A stretch of 13,097 nt of DNA from Desulfurococcales archaeon. GTDB taxonomy: Archaea; Thermoproteota; Thermoprotei_A; Sulfolobales; Ignisphaeraceae. The stretch is from positions 1-13,097 of the forward strand of contig JALWBS010000026.1 in NCBI GenBank assembly GCA_027037025.1, in the 5' to 3' direction. The notes below the pieces were generated by a model that was not told the DNA's origin, did not search any database, and was given only the letters and a program-made list of their open reading frames with translations. Below, piece by piece: positions 1 to 7,375 of the stretch. Every line of letters begins with the position of its first letter. The first letter of the stretch is position 1. A program made the translations under genes and the position numbers.

Positions 1-2
1 CT

Positions 3-95
3 CAAAACCGTGTTCAGCAAGAGTATCGAATTCCCGAGAAGATTCGCGAGGCGATGGAGCTGAGCAAGTCGATAGCGTTGGTGGAGCAGCGCTAG
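3..95 (+). CDS. C-terminal end of an unidentified gene (partial, 5' end outside window)
   Basis: An open frame enters from the left edge and runs about 30 codons to a TAG at 93-95. Its composition is protein-like: charged and helical, with an amphipathic stretch ending IREAMELSKSIALVEQR. The other two plus frames of this stretch read as arginine- or serine-rich nonsense, which is why I prefer this one. Too little is present to name a family. A short helical, Glu/Lys-rich tail would fit a small antitoxin or DNA-binding protein, but that is a guess. Confidence 0.4.
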   Translation, partial: QNRVQQEYRIPEKIREAMELSKSIALVEQR

Positions 96-126
96 AGCAA
101 GGAGCTTAGGCACGCTTCAGAGGTCG

Positions 127-429
127 TTGAAGAGGGCTAAGCTTAGCTTCGCCTGTCTAGAGATCCGGTTCGTTGATTGTGATAAGGCTCTGAAGCAGGT
201 TGAGGAGCTTGTTGAGAGGGGTACGCACTTCGTCAACGATATCCATGGTTCTGAAGGTGTTGGTGCGGATAAAGCCGAGATCTACGTGAAGACGCTGCTC
301 AACCTCGTCGAGTATCCACCGACTAGCTATGAAAGGATCGTTGTTTTGGTTACGTCTAGCGGAGGTGTGTCTACTCGTAGCGTTGTACTGCTGAGCAGAT
401 CCATAAACAAGTGCGTTGAACGTGTCTAA
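127..429 (+). CDS. hypothetical protein, 100 aa, no recognised family
   Basis: The frame opens at a TTG (127) and would encode a soluble protein of about 100 residues. The first half is charged and helical (for example KALKQVEELVERG), then comes a hydrophobic strand (ERIVVLVTSSGG) followed by a Ser/Arg-rich helix. The strand plus glycine/serine turn looks like part of a Rossmann-like fold, so this may be a fragment of a larger alpha/beta protein. I do not recognise it. I see no convincing TATA box or ribosome site in front of the TTG. The open frame continues upstream to a stop near 70, so the true start, and whether the gene is real, are uncertain. Its neighbour at 473-1336 is convergent. 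Confidence 0.35.
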   Translation: MKRAKLSFACLEIRFVDCDKALKQVEELVERGTHFVNDIHGSEGVGADKAEIYVKTLLNLVEYPPTSYERIVVLVTSSGGVSTRSVVLLSRSINKCVERV

Positions 430-472
430 CTGCTCGGCGTATTGAACCGGTTGCGGAGCTCCATGGACAAGC

Positions 473-1336
473 CTATGAGTTTCCGTATCGATGGTTTTGA
501 GGAGCTTCTCGTCGACGGTCTCTTCGTAGTAAAGCTTCGTAGTACCGCTCGAGCAGAGGTTCGAAGTCTAGGAACTCCTTTACTATCCTAACCTCGAAAT
601 CGACCCTTCTCTCGGGATCTCTATCGAGGATGGGAATGCCTTTAGCAACGATTTCGTAGGCGAGGGTCAGGGGTGCTTTGTTGAGATGCACTAGATCGAC
701 TCGCGTACCGAGAGCGTCCTCCAGCTCGTTGAGGATCTCGACGAACTCTCTCCACGTCAAGTCCCTGCTGGTGTAGATAGCTACATCGACATCGCCCTTA
801 ACACCGCGTTCCCCACGCGCTTTGGAGCCGAAGATGTATGCGAAGATTATGAAGCTCCTCTTCTCAAGAACCTTCCTAACCCTATCAACGAGCTCACCAA
901 GCCCAGCCCCATCCCCGGGATCGAGGTTCCTCTCATGGATGAAACCACTGATTCTCTCCACGATCCTCTCCAACTCCTCGACCTCGCTCAACGCCTCAAG
1001 AATCTTCTCTGGATCTAGCTGTGCATAGCCATGAACCAGGATGTTTCTGAAACCTATCCACAGCTCGAATCTCCTAGCCTCATCCTCTCCAAGAACCCCG
1101 TTCTCCCCGAGAATCCTAGCTATATCGCGATACCTCTCAGGTTTACGTAAGCGAAGTACTGAGCATAGCCTCGCACCAACATCGATGAGAGCCTCGATAG
1201 CTAAGTGGAGATACCTCTCGATAGCACCCCGAAGCACGGGATCCCTCAACGACTCTACGCCCACAACCCTATTGCGCAACCCCTTGAGAACCCCCACGTA
1301 GTTCAAGGCAATCGCTAACCTCTCCCTCAAAATCAC
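473..1336 (-). CDS. HEPN-MNT fusion: HepT-like RNase toxin joined to MntA-like nucleotidyltransferase
   Basis: One 287-residue protein combines both halves of a HEPN/MNT toxin-antitoxin module. Residues 1 to about 135 are an all-helical HEPN domain (DUF86/HepT type) with the ribonuclease motif R97-N-I-L-V-H102-G-Y104, a perfect RX4HXY. Residues about 146-270 are a minimal nucleotidyltransferase with F-G170-S171 followed after ten residues by D182-V-D184 (GSX10DXD) and a third likely acidic residue D214 (TRVDLVHL). In characterised HepT-MntA pairs, MntA adds AMP to the Tyr of the RX4HXY motif and so silences the RNase; those proteins are usually two overlapping genes. Here a linker (about 131-147, rich in Gly/Asp) joins them with no stop or frame break, so the fusion could modify itself or a dimer partner. 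The start is a GTG. The last 15 or so residues are basic and unlike the family. All key residues are intact, so I infer an active module. Confidence 0.85.
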   Translation of the reverse strand: MILRERLAIALNYVGVLKGLRNRVVGVESLRDPVLRGAIERYLHLAIEALIDVGARLCSVLRLRKPERYRDIARILGENGVLGEDEARRFELWIGFRNILVHGYAQLDPEKILEALSEVEELERIVERISGFIHERNLDPGDGAGLGELVDRVRKVLEKRSFIIFAYIFGSKARGERGVKGDVDVAIYTSRDLTWREFVEILNELEDALGTRVDLVHLNKAPLTLAYEIVAKGIPILDRDPERRVDFEVRIVKEFLDFEPLLERYYEALLRRDRRREAPQNHRYGNS

Positions 1337-1460
1337 GATTCAGCACCTACCCAAAGCTATGCCCAAGCCTTCGATAATTTCAACACTCTAAGCTTTATTC
1401 TAAGCATCTCATCTCGCTGCTACAATGCCAACGCGGTAAATCGTTCTCGTCGTGAGGAGC

Positions 1461-1929
1461 TTACCTACTCACGATCTTGACTAAGTCTCTGGGTGTTAAA
1501 ATGATGTTCTCCACTGGATACCCGCTGCTCTTCAGAAAGTCTATGAATTTGTAGTCTATCGTTAGCCACGGTATTCCGAGAACCCGCGCTGTTGCATAGT
1601 GTAGAGCGTCTATGTAGTCCCTATGACCCTTGTCATAGATCTCGACAGCATCGATGAATGCCTGTGGAGGAGGTTCGAGAACCCTGGTAGGTGTTTCTAA
1701 TCGCTTCGATTCCGAGCCTCACCCTATCGAGCTTCTTCCTATCGACGATCCTCAGAACCTTCCACAGAGCTTCCAGCAACGCTATCTATAGATAACGAAC
1801 CTCGAGCTTCCTAAACATGGGTATGACCTCCATAACCTCCTCCTCAACCTCGATACCGAGTGCCGGTAGGAGAAACGACGTATCCACGAGAACACTAGCT
1901 CTTCCCGAAGTACTTCTCCTGCTCCTCAA
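1461..1929 (-). pseudogene. vapC: VapC-type PIN toxin, broken by a stop codon and a frame shift
   Basis: Reading from a TTG at 1929, the frame gives a typical VapC start (SVLVDTSFLLPALGIEVEEE, first catalytic Asp in VDTSF) and halts at TAG (1788-1786) after RKLEVRYL. The same frame then continues as IALLEALWKVLRIVDRKK... to about 1690, where a one-base slip in a CC (1686-1687) moves the frame. The remainder resumes as RVLEPPPQAFIDAVEIYDKG, then HRDYIDALHYATA and WLTIDYKFIDFL, and ends at TAA (1463-1461). Restored, it would be about 155 residues, normal for archaeal VapC, with the DxxxxxxA and T-x-D acidic motifs present. Two separate lesions in one small gene make an active toxin unlikely. 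A sequencing error could explain the frame slip but would less easily explain the in-frame TAG. The gene overlaps the 3' end of the vapB remnant, the usual arrangement. Confidence 0.75.
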
Positions 1930-2136
1930 GACTCGTAGCCTCCAACTCCTCGATACCCACCCTAGCAATCTTCTCGCCCCTTGATAGAGAACGTGATGGC
2001 GTCGGGTACGGGCTTCAGCACCACGTATCCATCCCTAAGCTCTAGCACGAGCTCCGAGCCATCGTCAATACCAAGAGCTTCCGCCCACAGCCTTCGGAAT
2101 AACTATGGTCCTCTCCCTACCCACACGAATCTTCAT
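1895..2136 (-). pseudogene. vapB: AbrB-type VapB antitoxin, broken by two frame shifts
   Basis: From ATG 2136 the minus strand reads MKIRVGRERTIVIPKAVG, the swapped-hairpin start of an AbrB/SpoVT antitoxin. It then loses frame at a GGCGG near 2081-2082. Dropping one G restores EALGIDDGSELVLELRDGYV, the second half of the AbrB fold. A second slip in the GGGG at 1977-1980 leads into EKIARVGIEELEATSLEEQE and the TAG at 1897-1895. The repaired protein would have about 80 residues: an N-terminal DNA-binding domain and an acidic C-terminal tail of the kind that covers the VapC active site. Both lesions are one-base gains in short G runs. Together with the damage to vapC just downstream, this looks like a dead module, though homopolymer sequencing errors remain possible. 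Confidence 0.75.
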
Positions 2137-2698
2137 AACCAGACCCACGAACATCAACCAGACCATTATAGAGTTCCAGAGTTGTTAAGCTTAGTCAGAA
2201 ATGGAACTCGGTTCATAGCCTACGCACAGGTATCGATAAGCTTGAAATCGATAGTGAATGAAAAACGACGATTACCTGCGAAGTCTAGCATCTTATTAGG
2301 TAATTGACTGCGAGATCTGTATCTAAAGATGTTGTTCGAGCCATAGAACTTAGGACTTCCCAAGGCATAGAACTTGAGCTCCACAGCCTTTTAAAGCATA
2401 TTCTTAGCGATGAATTTGAGGAACGTTATTCTAGAATCGATTAAGGCTATGCCTAGGCTATGGGATTACGTTCAAACGCGGTGGGATGACTAAGCGTATT
2501 AGTGACGAGCTTCGATTCCTCATGCATTCATAGAATAGAGTTGTTTAAGGATCGTGTCCTGAATAGGGAAATAGGACGAGTACTCAGCAACTTGCTGATT
2601 ATCGTATATTGACGGTTCATAGACGAAACTCAGCGTAACTCACACATGTCTACAGATTCGTTTGAGTATGTAATTACGTCATGCACTATTAATCCCCA
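2137..2698. other. 560-base region between the vapB remnant and cas3'', no intact gene seen
   Basis: No frame of useful length is convincing on either strand. There is a TATA-like element TTTTAAAG at 2389-2396 on the plus strand, followed by two short plus-strand frames with protein-like composition: ATG 2410 to TAA 2493 (27 codons, containing IKAMPRLWDYVQTRWDD) and a different frame from GTG 2502 to TGA 2612 (36 codons, containing RVLNREIGRVLSNLLIIVY). They could be scraps of one decayed gene or chance. A 10-base direct repeat CATAGAACTT occurs near 2343 and 2367, far too short for a CRISPR repeat. I see no T-run terminator after cas3''. Confidence 0.4.
2389..2396 (+). promoter_or_regulatory. 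possible TATA box upstream of short plus-strand frames
   Basis: TTTTAAAG, preceded by CC, resembles an archaeal BRE/TATA element. A start of transcription 25 or so bases downstream would fall near 2418, just after the ATG at 2410, so the fit to the short frame there is imperfect. No intact gene follows. It may be a relic or a chance match. Confidence 0.25.
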
Positions 2699-3532
2699 TC
2701 AGCGTTTGCTAGAGCTATGCGGTGAGCACAATGTACTGAAGAACTTGTTTAGGTATATGCAGAGGGAGCGTCTTCCTCTTTCCCCTCTTACTGTACATGC
2801 GGTGTGGATATCGGCTAGGATCACACAACCGGTCAAGAATCTTGCAATTGCAAGATGCCTATGCCCAGCTAAGCTCGCTAGTTGCTGGAGTTTCTGCGAC
2901 GCTTCACTAGGTCTCCCAATGATATTCATGACCTCTTCATCGAGCTTGCGAACAGCATCTACATCGAGTTCCACCTCGACTTCAATACCCAGGATCTTTG
3001 AAACCTTACTTACAGCGTCTCTAAGCGTATCCGCAAGTTCTACACGAATTCTAAAGAGATTCCTTGGGACTCGACCTATGGATTCCTTGAAGTTGTAAAG
3101 CCTATCAATCGGCAAACCCATGGCCTGATGATGCGATAGGACAGCTTGAACTATTATCTTCTTAGTGTAGCTCCACACTTCCTCTATACCACACTTTAGC
3201 ATTGCTGCAACATCTTCAATGATGTTTCGAGGAACATGAATGTGGTCGAGGATCTCGTTAGCAATGATCGCGGAAAACACTTCGTGAGCAAGGTAGCTGC
3301 ACGAAGCCTTCGAATCCTCCTTGTGATACCTAGTGCATCTTTGGTAGATCTCGAGAGCTTTACCAACGTCGTGGAGAAGACCAGCTAGTAAACCTAGGTA
3401 AGCTATGCAGTGGTTGTTCCTAACGATCTGTAGGTACGTGCGTATGGCGACATCGGCTAAGTGATCCTCGAGGTACTCAACTACCTTGACCTCGTCACCC
3501 TCCCTATATGCGAAGGCTGCTAGCTTAGACAA
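2699..3532 (-). CDS. cas3'': Cas3'' HD-family nuclease of the type I-A CRISPR system
   Basis: This is the separate HD nuclease subunit that cuts target DNA with Cas3' and Cascade. About 277 residues carry the HD metal-binding pattern: H24 (EDHLADV), H54-D55 in LLHDVGK, H83 in AHEVFSAI, H134-H135 in SHHQAM, and a late Asp near residue 240 (VILADIHTA) in the expected final position. The length suits archaeal Cas3''. The start is a TTG at 3532 inside the end of cas3' (8-base overlap), implying translational coupling. It is the last gene of the cas operon. The C-terminal 30 residues, basic and Ser/Cys-rich, show no motif. All catalytic residues I can identify are present, so it should be active. 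Family assignment is firm; subtype comes from its neighbours. Confidence 0.9.
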   Translation of the reverse strand: MSKLAAFAYREGDEVKVVEYLEDHLADVAIRTYLQIVRNNHCIAYLGLLAGLLHDVGKALEIYQRCTRYHKEDSKASCSYLAHEVFSAIIANEILDHIHVPRNIIEDVAAMLKCGIEEVWSYTKKIIVQAVLSHHQAMGLPIDRLYNFKESIGRVPRNLFRIRVELADTLRDAVSKVSKILGIEVEVELDVDAVRKLDEEVMNIIGRPSEASQKLQQLASLAGHRHLAIARFLTGCVILADIHTACTVRGERGRRSLCIYLNKFFSTLCSPHSSSKR

Positions 3533-5426
3533 GACCCTTCACCTCGTCGTAAACATCCTCCGCAAGAACGAAACCATCGAAACTAACGCGAAGAGGCTCG
3601 CTATACCCACGACTCTCCCTTAAGTACTTCTTCAATCGGGTAACGATGATTCTGAGCTTCGTAAGGGGCTGTCTCTCTAAATGCTCGAGTATTTCTTCAG
3701 CCTTTCTCAGCGTTAATGATAGCTCTACAATCTCCTCTTTACTGCTAACACTGCCTTCGCCGAGGGTCACGGTGAACCTCAGCTTCTTCAGATATCCCTC
3801 CCTAGCTAATCTCTTTGCGTACCAAAGCGGTGTCTCGACAATGTCGTCGAACCCCATGTACTTCACGATTAGGGGTGCCCTAAGCGCGTTCCTAACGAGG
3901 CTACCTCCATACAGCTCGTCGAACTCCTCAATCCTTTCCCTAAGCCTTTCCCTCGCTAGGGGTGCGAACAGAATGAAGTTCAGGATCTCGTTAGACCCGT
4001 CCTCAACATCGTCGAGCAGCTGCTCCAACGCGTTCTCGGGCACGGGCTTTAGCAAGAGCTTGTACACTGTGCACTTCTCCGGAGCGCCGTACCTCCAATC
4101 AACCTTGCTCCCGCACTTCGCCACGAGATCCCTCAGCTCCTCCGCGAGATCCGAACACTCAACGCCGTAGATTCTTCTGCACGCACGTACGGCATTCTCA
4201 GATGCTGAGATAACCACCAATCCCTCTCGGATTCCGTGTCTAAGCACACGACCGCAGCGCTGGATAAGCGATGCCGTAGGGGCTACGTCGCTGACCAGAG
4301 CATCGGCATCGAGATCAATCCCAGCCTCCACAACCTGCGTAGCCACCACGACAAACCTGTGCCTACCCCTCATCAACTCCCTGATCCTGGCGGAAACCCT
4401 TGAGCGGTGTAATCGAGACATTCTGCCGTGTACGAGGAGAACCTCGTATCCACGAGCTTCGCAAACCTCGCGACACCTCTCGTAGGTGTTCACGGCTCGC
4501 TCCACGGTGTTGAGAACAACGAGTATCCTATCGAAACGCTCGTCTCTACAGAGCCTCGTCACCACATCGCTGGGCTCGGTACCTACGATCTCCGTCTTCA
4601 AAGCATTCAAATAGTTCTCCACGTAGTCAGAGGCTCTACTCTCAACATCTACGAAATCGATGCGCTGCGGAAATCTCTTCGAGAACTCGTCGCGTATCCA
4701 ACGACTCGAGGCGAGTACCATGCGAAGCGCATCGATGCCAACCGCTTTGCTAAGCACGTAGAGAGCGTCGGGAGTCATCGTAGCCGTGGAGTACAGCACC
4801 CTGGTGCCTAGGTACTTCGTCAAGAGCTTGGTGATTGCCGCTACGAAGCTCCACGCCTTAACCTGATCATCGCTGCTAGCATTAGTGGTGGGCGAGACGT
4901 CGGGGGCTAGGAGATGGATCTCGTCGTAGATGTTTAGGCTCTGAGCCGCTATAGCTAGAGACGCGTCTGGATGACCATAGCTAGCATAGACGATCTCGGG
5001 AATCGGTGCTAGAGCCAACGAGAGCGAGTAGCTATCATAGGTCGTCACCACGTAGCGATGAACCATGTAAGGATCGTGATCAACCCACTCAACGTTCCCA
5101 ATCTCTCTCCTCAGGATCTTGATGGGGTCGATAGCTTCACAAGAATCACCGCGTCTCTCATAAGCTATGCACTCGACCCCAGCCTGATAACCAACGATAT
5201 CCCGACCCAAGGCACACGCCAAATCAACCACGAGATCCTCAACGAGAGACCTCATAGGCAGCACGTGTATTACACGCGTAAACCTCTTCACCACCTCCCT
5301 CCTATGCATAGCAAATCTAGACTTCCCACTACCCGTAGGGGCGACAGCTACACAGATCACACTATCTTCGATACATCGAACAATACCATTCTGAATATCC
5401 TCCCTAACTTCGCGAGGCAAAACCAT
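3525..5426 (-). CDS. cas3': Cas3' superfamily 2 helicase of the type I-A CRISPR system
   Basis: This 633-residue DNA helicase unwinds target DNA for the HD nuclease encoded just downstream. Motifs in order: Walker A APTGSGKS (29-36), motif II YDEIHLL with the DEIH box (168-171), motif III STAT (213-216), motif V TQVVEAGIDLDAD (about 363-375) and motif VI QRCGRVLR (389-396). The remaining 230 or so residues are the Cas3 C-terminal accessory region. There is no HD domain, as expected where cas3'' is separate. Translation starts at ATG 5426, 4 bases after a GAGGTGA ribosome site (5437-5431) that overlaps the stop codon of the PIN gene. It ends overlapping cas3'' by 8 bases. It sits after the inserted ATPase-PIN pair, so its expression should depend on reading through that pair. 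No damage is seen. Confidence 0.93.
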   Translation of the reverse strand: MVLPREVREDIQNGIVRCIEDSVICVAVAPTGSGKSRFAMHRREVVKRFTRVIHVLPMRSLVEDLVVDLACALGRDIVGYQAGVECIAYERRGDSCEAIDPIKILRREIGNVEWVDHDPYMVHRYVVTTYDSYSLSLALAPIPEIVYASYGHPDASLAIAAQSLNIYDEIHLLAPDVSPTTNASSDDQVKAWSFVAAITKLLTKYLGTRVLYSTATMTPDALYVLSKAVGIDALRMVLASSRWIRDEFSKRFPQRIDFVDVESRASDYVENYLNALKTEIVGTEPSDVVTRLCRDERFDRILVVLNTVERAVNTYERCREVCEARGYEVLLVHGRMSRLHRSRVSARIRELMRGRHRFVVVATQVVEAGIDLDADALVSDVAPTASLIQRCGRVLRHGIREGLVVISASENAVRACRRIYGVECSDLAEELRDLVAKCGSKVDWRYGAPEKCTVYKLLLKPVPENALEQLLDDVEDGSNEILNFILFAPLARERLRERIEEFDELYGGSLVRNALRAPLIVKYMGFDDIVETPLWYAKRLAREGYLKKLRFTVTLGEGSVSSKEEIVELSLTLRKAEEILEHLERQPLTKLRIIVTRLKKYLRESRGYSEPLRVSFDGFVLAEDVYDEVKGLV

Positions 5427-5429
5427 ACA

Positions 5430-5437
5430 ATCACCTC
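5430..5437 (-). promoter_or_regulatory. ribosome binding site of cas3', overlapping the PIN stop codon
   Basis: GAGGTGAT is a near-perfect match to the archaeal anti-Shine-Dalgarno sequence and lies 3-4 bases before the cas3' ATG. It overlaps the TGA of the PIN gene (5438-5436), so ribosomes finishing the PIN protein stop directly on the cas3' start site. This fixes the cas3' start and couples the two genes. Confidence 0.75.
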
Positions 5438-6065
5438 AACGCACGTATACAGGCCTGAACTCGTGAGGGAGCTCAGGATCTTCTCGAAGAAACTTCAGTT
5501 TTTCAAAAAGCCCTTCGTCCGACGTAACGATAAAGACGTTGTTGCTGTTTAGATTGTAGTACAGAGCTGTTATGACGATGTGTAGATCGTTATCAACAAG
5601 CTTTCTAACTAAATTACTCCTCGAAACCCTTGAACCAACGGTTCTGCAGACCTCGTTGAAACGCACATCATTCATGAAGAGATCCACTCTCCGTGCGTTA
5701 CCGTACCTCAAACTCCTATCCCTACATATGTTAGGCAACAACCTTTCGAGAATAAGCGGTTCGAATTCGAACATGCGGACCTTAACATGCAACGCCATTG
5801 CTCTACAAAAACTCATGAGGTTACTCACTACGGTTCTCAAGTCCTCTTTCAGAGCCTTCCTCTCATCCTTGCTTAGCGAAGACACGAAAACTAACTTCGT
5901 ACGCAACCCCGCTCTCAACGACTGTATGATCTCGTTACACACCGTGTTATAGATCTTATTACGCACCTCGTCCTTCCCACTTCCCGAGCGCGCCTTGAGT
6001 AATGCTTCAAGGAATTCATTTAGAAAACTAGTATCGAGAATAACTAGGAGGTTTCTACGTTTCAA
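5436..6065 (-). CDS. PIN-domain nuclease, partner of the upstream ATPase
   Basis: A 209-residue protein with the PIN fold signature, probably a metal-dependent nuclease of RNA or single-stranded DNA. The four acidic positions are D11 in VILDTSFLNEF, E45 in TVCNEII, D160 in VDNDLHIVITAL and D183 in IVTSDEGL, all in the family's normal context, so I expect it to be catalytic. The spacing between E45 and D160 (about 115 residues) is roughly double that of VapC toxins, leaving room for an insert of basic helices. No AbrB-type antitoxin is next to it. The only usable start is a TTG at 6065, with an in-frame stop just upstream; it overlaps the ATPase gene by 11 bases. Its stop overlaps the cas3' ribosome site. 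I infer it works with the ATPase as a two-component effector or accessory nuclease of this CRISPR operon; substrate unknown. It is not a standard type I-A gene as far as I know. Confidence 0.8.
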   Translation of the reverse strand: MKRRNLLVILDTSFLNEFLEALLKARSGSGKDEVRNKIYNTVCNEIIQSLRAGLRTKLVFVSSLSKDERKALKEDLRTVVSNLMSFCRAMALHVKVRMFEFEPLILERLLPNICRDRSLRYGNARRVDLFMNDVRFNEVCRTVGSRVSRSNLVRKLVDNDLHIVITALYYNLNSNNVFIVTSDEGLFEKLKFLREDPELPHEFRPVYVR

Positions 6066-7335
6066 ACTCGGTTTCCCTTAAAGTCTTGATGAATTCTCGG
6101 TACCACTCTCTCAGCATGATCATCCTCTTTTCAAGCTCGCGAAGTCTCTCAATATTGAACCTCTCAAGAATCTCATCATACTCGACAGGTATTGGTTTAA
6201 AGCCTCGGCACTCCTCATCGTATCTAAACTCGTAGATCCTTACATCCACCTCGACATCCTCGAAATTCTTCAAAGCCTCGAGCCCCACAACGAGGTCTTC
6301 ACGATGTGTTGATATGACTATGGACAAGCGCTGATTAACGATCTTTGCTAGCAATAGGGGTAACGCATAAACCATCACCGTATCTAGACTAGCCTCGGGT
6401 TCGTCTAAGTACAATAGTGTATTGAAGTTCTCCGCGGATAACACCGCCGATGATAAACTTGTGAGAAGAATGGAAATTAGGGTCTTCAATCCCTTACTGA
6501 ATAGGTCTTCAGGAACTTCTGCATTCCCAACCCTAAGTACAATACCTTCCCTATCCATGGATAGATCCAATTCGGGTTTCGTATAACCGCTGAGTGATAA
6601 ACTATTTTCCAATGCCTTAATGAAACCTTGGTATAGGAACCCTAGCTTGAATCCTAGCTTCGAGATTACCATGTAGATGTCTCTTCTACTCAGCAATTTG
6701 TTTACGAACCGCGAGAAGGGCGATTGGTTACTCCATAGATCGTTGTATGGATCAATCAATGCCAACCCTATGAGCCGTTCTCTGCCCGTGATTTCAATCT
6801 CGAAATTCTTTAATCTATCTCGATTCTCATCATCGACGCCTACGGGTAGCGAACCTCTAGCTTTGATGGATGCACTACCGAATGCAATCTCGGTATCCAT
6901 GTTTAGTGAGGCTCTCTTAAACCGGTAGTACGTTGAGAATGCGTTGTTCAGCATCATTGCACCGATATACCTCAGAATCCTTTCCCAGGGACTGAGGTCT
7001 GGCCATATTTCGCGTAGAGTCATGGGCTCCTCGACGACCTCCTCCCTGTCATTCACCTTCTTGATCACGACGGATTCTGCTATGTCTAGGGGGTCTGAAC
7101 CCATTACTATGGATACGAGGTCTAGGAAGTCTCTAGCTCCGAGGATGTGGCAAAGATGCTCGTGGTTTACAGCGATTCCATGGATTGTGAGGAGCGTCGT
7201 TGTTGCGAGGCCTAGCATTGTCTTTCCTGAGATGTTGCTTCCGTAGAACAGTATCATGCCACGCATTGGAATCTCTATGCTAGCATTTCGGAGAGGTCCG
7301 AGCTCTCGTACCTCGATCCTGAGTACGTTAGTCAC
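6055..7335 (-). CDS. ABC/OLD-like (RecF/SMC-type) AAA ATPase inserted in the cas operon
   Basis: A 426-residue soluble ATPase of the class in which an ABC-type head is formed by the two ends of the chain. It starts with a strand-turn pair typical of RecF/OLD proteins, then Walker A GSNISGKT (32-39). A signature-like SKGLKT (280-285), Walker B LLYLDEPE (307-314), D-loop ASLD (315-318) and H-switch STH (342-344) follow. Residues 60-275 form the lid and arm region, with no long coiled coil, so this is not an SMC or Rad50. There is no TOPRIM domain, unlike OLD and GajA, which suggests its nuclease is the adjacent PIN protein, as PtuA of Septu or AriA of PARIS work with separate nucleases. Start is GTG 7335 with GGGTG 6 bases upstream, 40 bases after cas8a. 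Its end overlaps the PIN gene by 11 bases. All ATPase motifs are intact. Role in CRISPR immunity is inference from position. Confidence 0.85.
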   Translation of the reverse strand: MTNVLRIEVRELGPLRNASIEIPMRGMILFYGSNISGKTMLGLATTTLLTIHGIAVNHEHLCHILGARDFLDLVSIVMGSDPLDIAESVVIKKVNDREEVVEEPMTLREIWPDLSPWERILRYIGAMMLNNAFSTYYRFKRASLNMDTEIAFGSASIKARGSLPVGVDDENRDRLKNFEIEITGRERLIGLALIDPYNDLWSNQSPFSRFVNKLLSRRDIYMVISKLGFKLGFLYQGFIKALENSLSLSGYTKPELDLSMDREGIVLRVGNAEVPEDLFSKGLKTLISILLTSLSSAVLSAENFNTLLYLDEPEASLDTVMVYALPLLLAKIVNQRLSIVISTHREDLVVGLEALKNFEDVEVDVRIYEFRYDEECRGFKPIPVEYDEILERFNIERLRELEKRMIMLREWYREFIKTLRETEFET

Positions 7336-7375
7336 TTAACACACCCGTTACGTGAAACAAATCGTTGGGAGTACT

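Noticed and set aside
1786..1788. TAG in vapC read as pyrrolysine
   Set aside because: A second frame break downstream and the damaged antitoxin make a simple nonsense mutation far more likely.
2343..2376. Direct repeat CATAGAACTT about 24 bases apart, considered as a CRISPR repeat remnant
   Set aside because: Only ten bases long, two copies, spacing too short for repeat plus spacer; no further copies nearby.
2646..3098. Plus-strand open frame of 150 codons across the end of cas3''
   Set aside because: Antisense shadow with Ser/Thr-rich composition and no recognisable motif.
3646..4170. Plus-strand open frame of 174 codons across the cas3' gene
   Set aside because: It is Ser/Leu-rich antisense shadow of cas3'; the minus-strand frame carries all the helicase motifs.
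5058..5552. Plus-strand open frame of 164 codons over the start of cas3' and end of the PIN gene
   Set aside because: It spans two real minus-strand genes with full motif sets and has no ribosome site of its own.
6055..7335. ATPase considered as Rad50/SMC or as a full OLD nuclease
   Set aside because: There is no long coiled coil or zinc hook and no TOPRIM domain after the ATPase; the chain ends about 80 residues after the H-switch.
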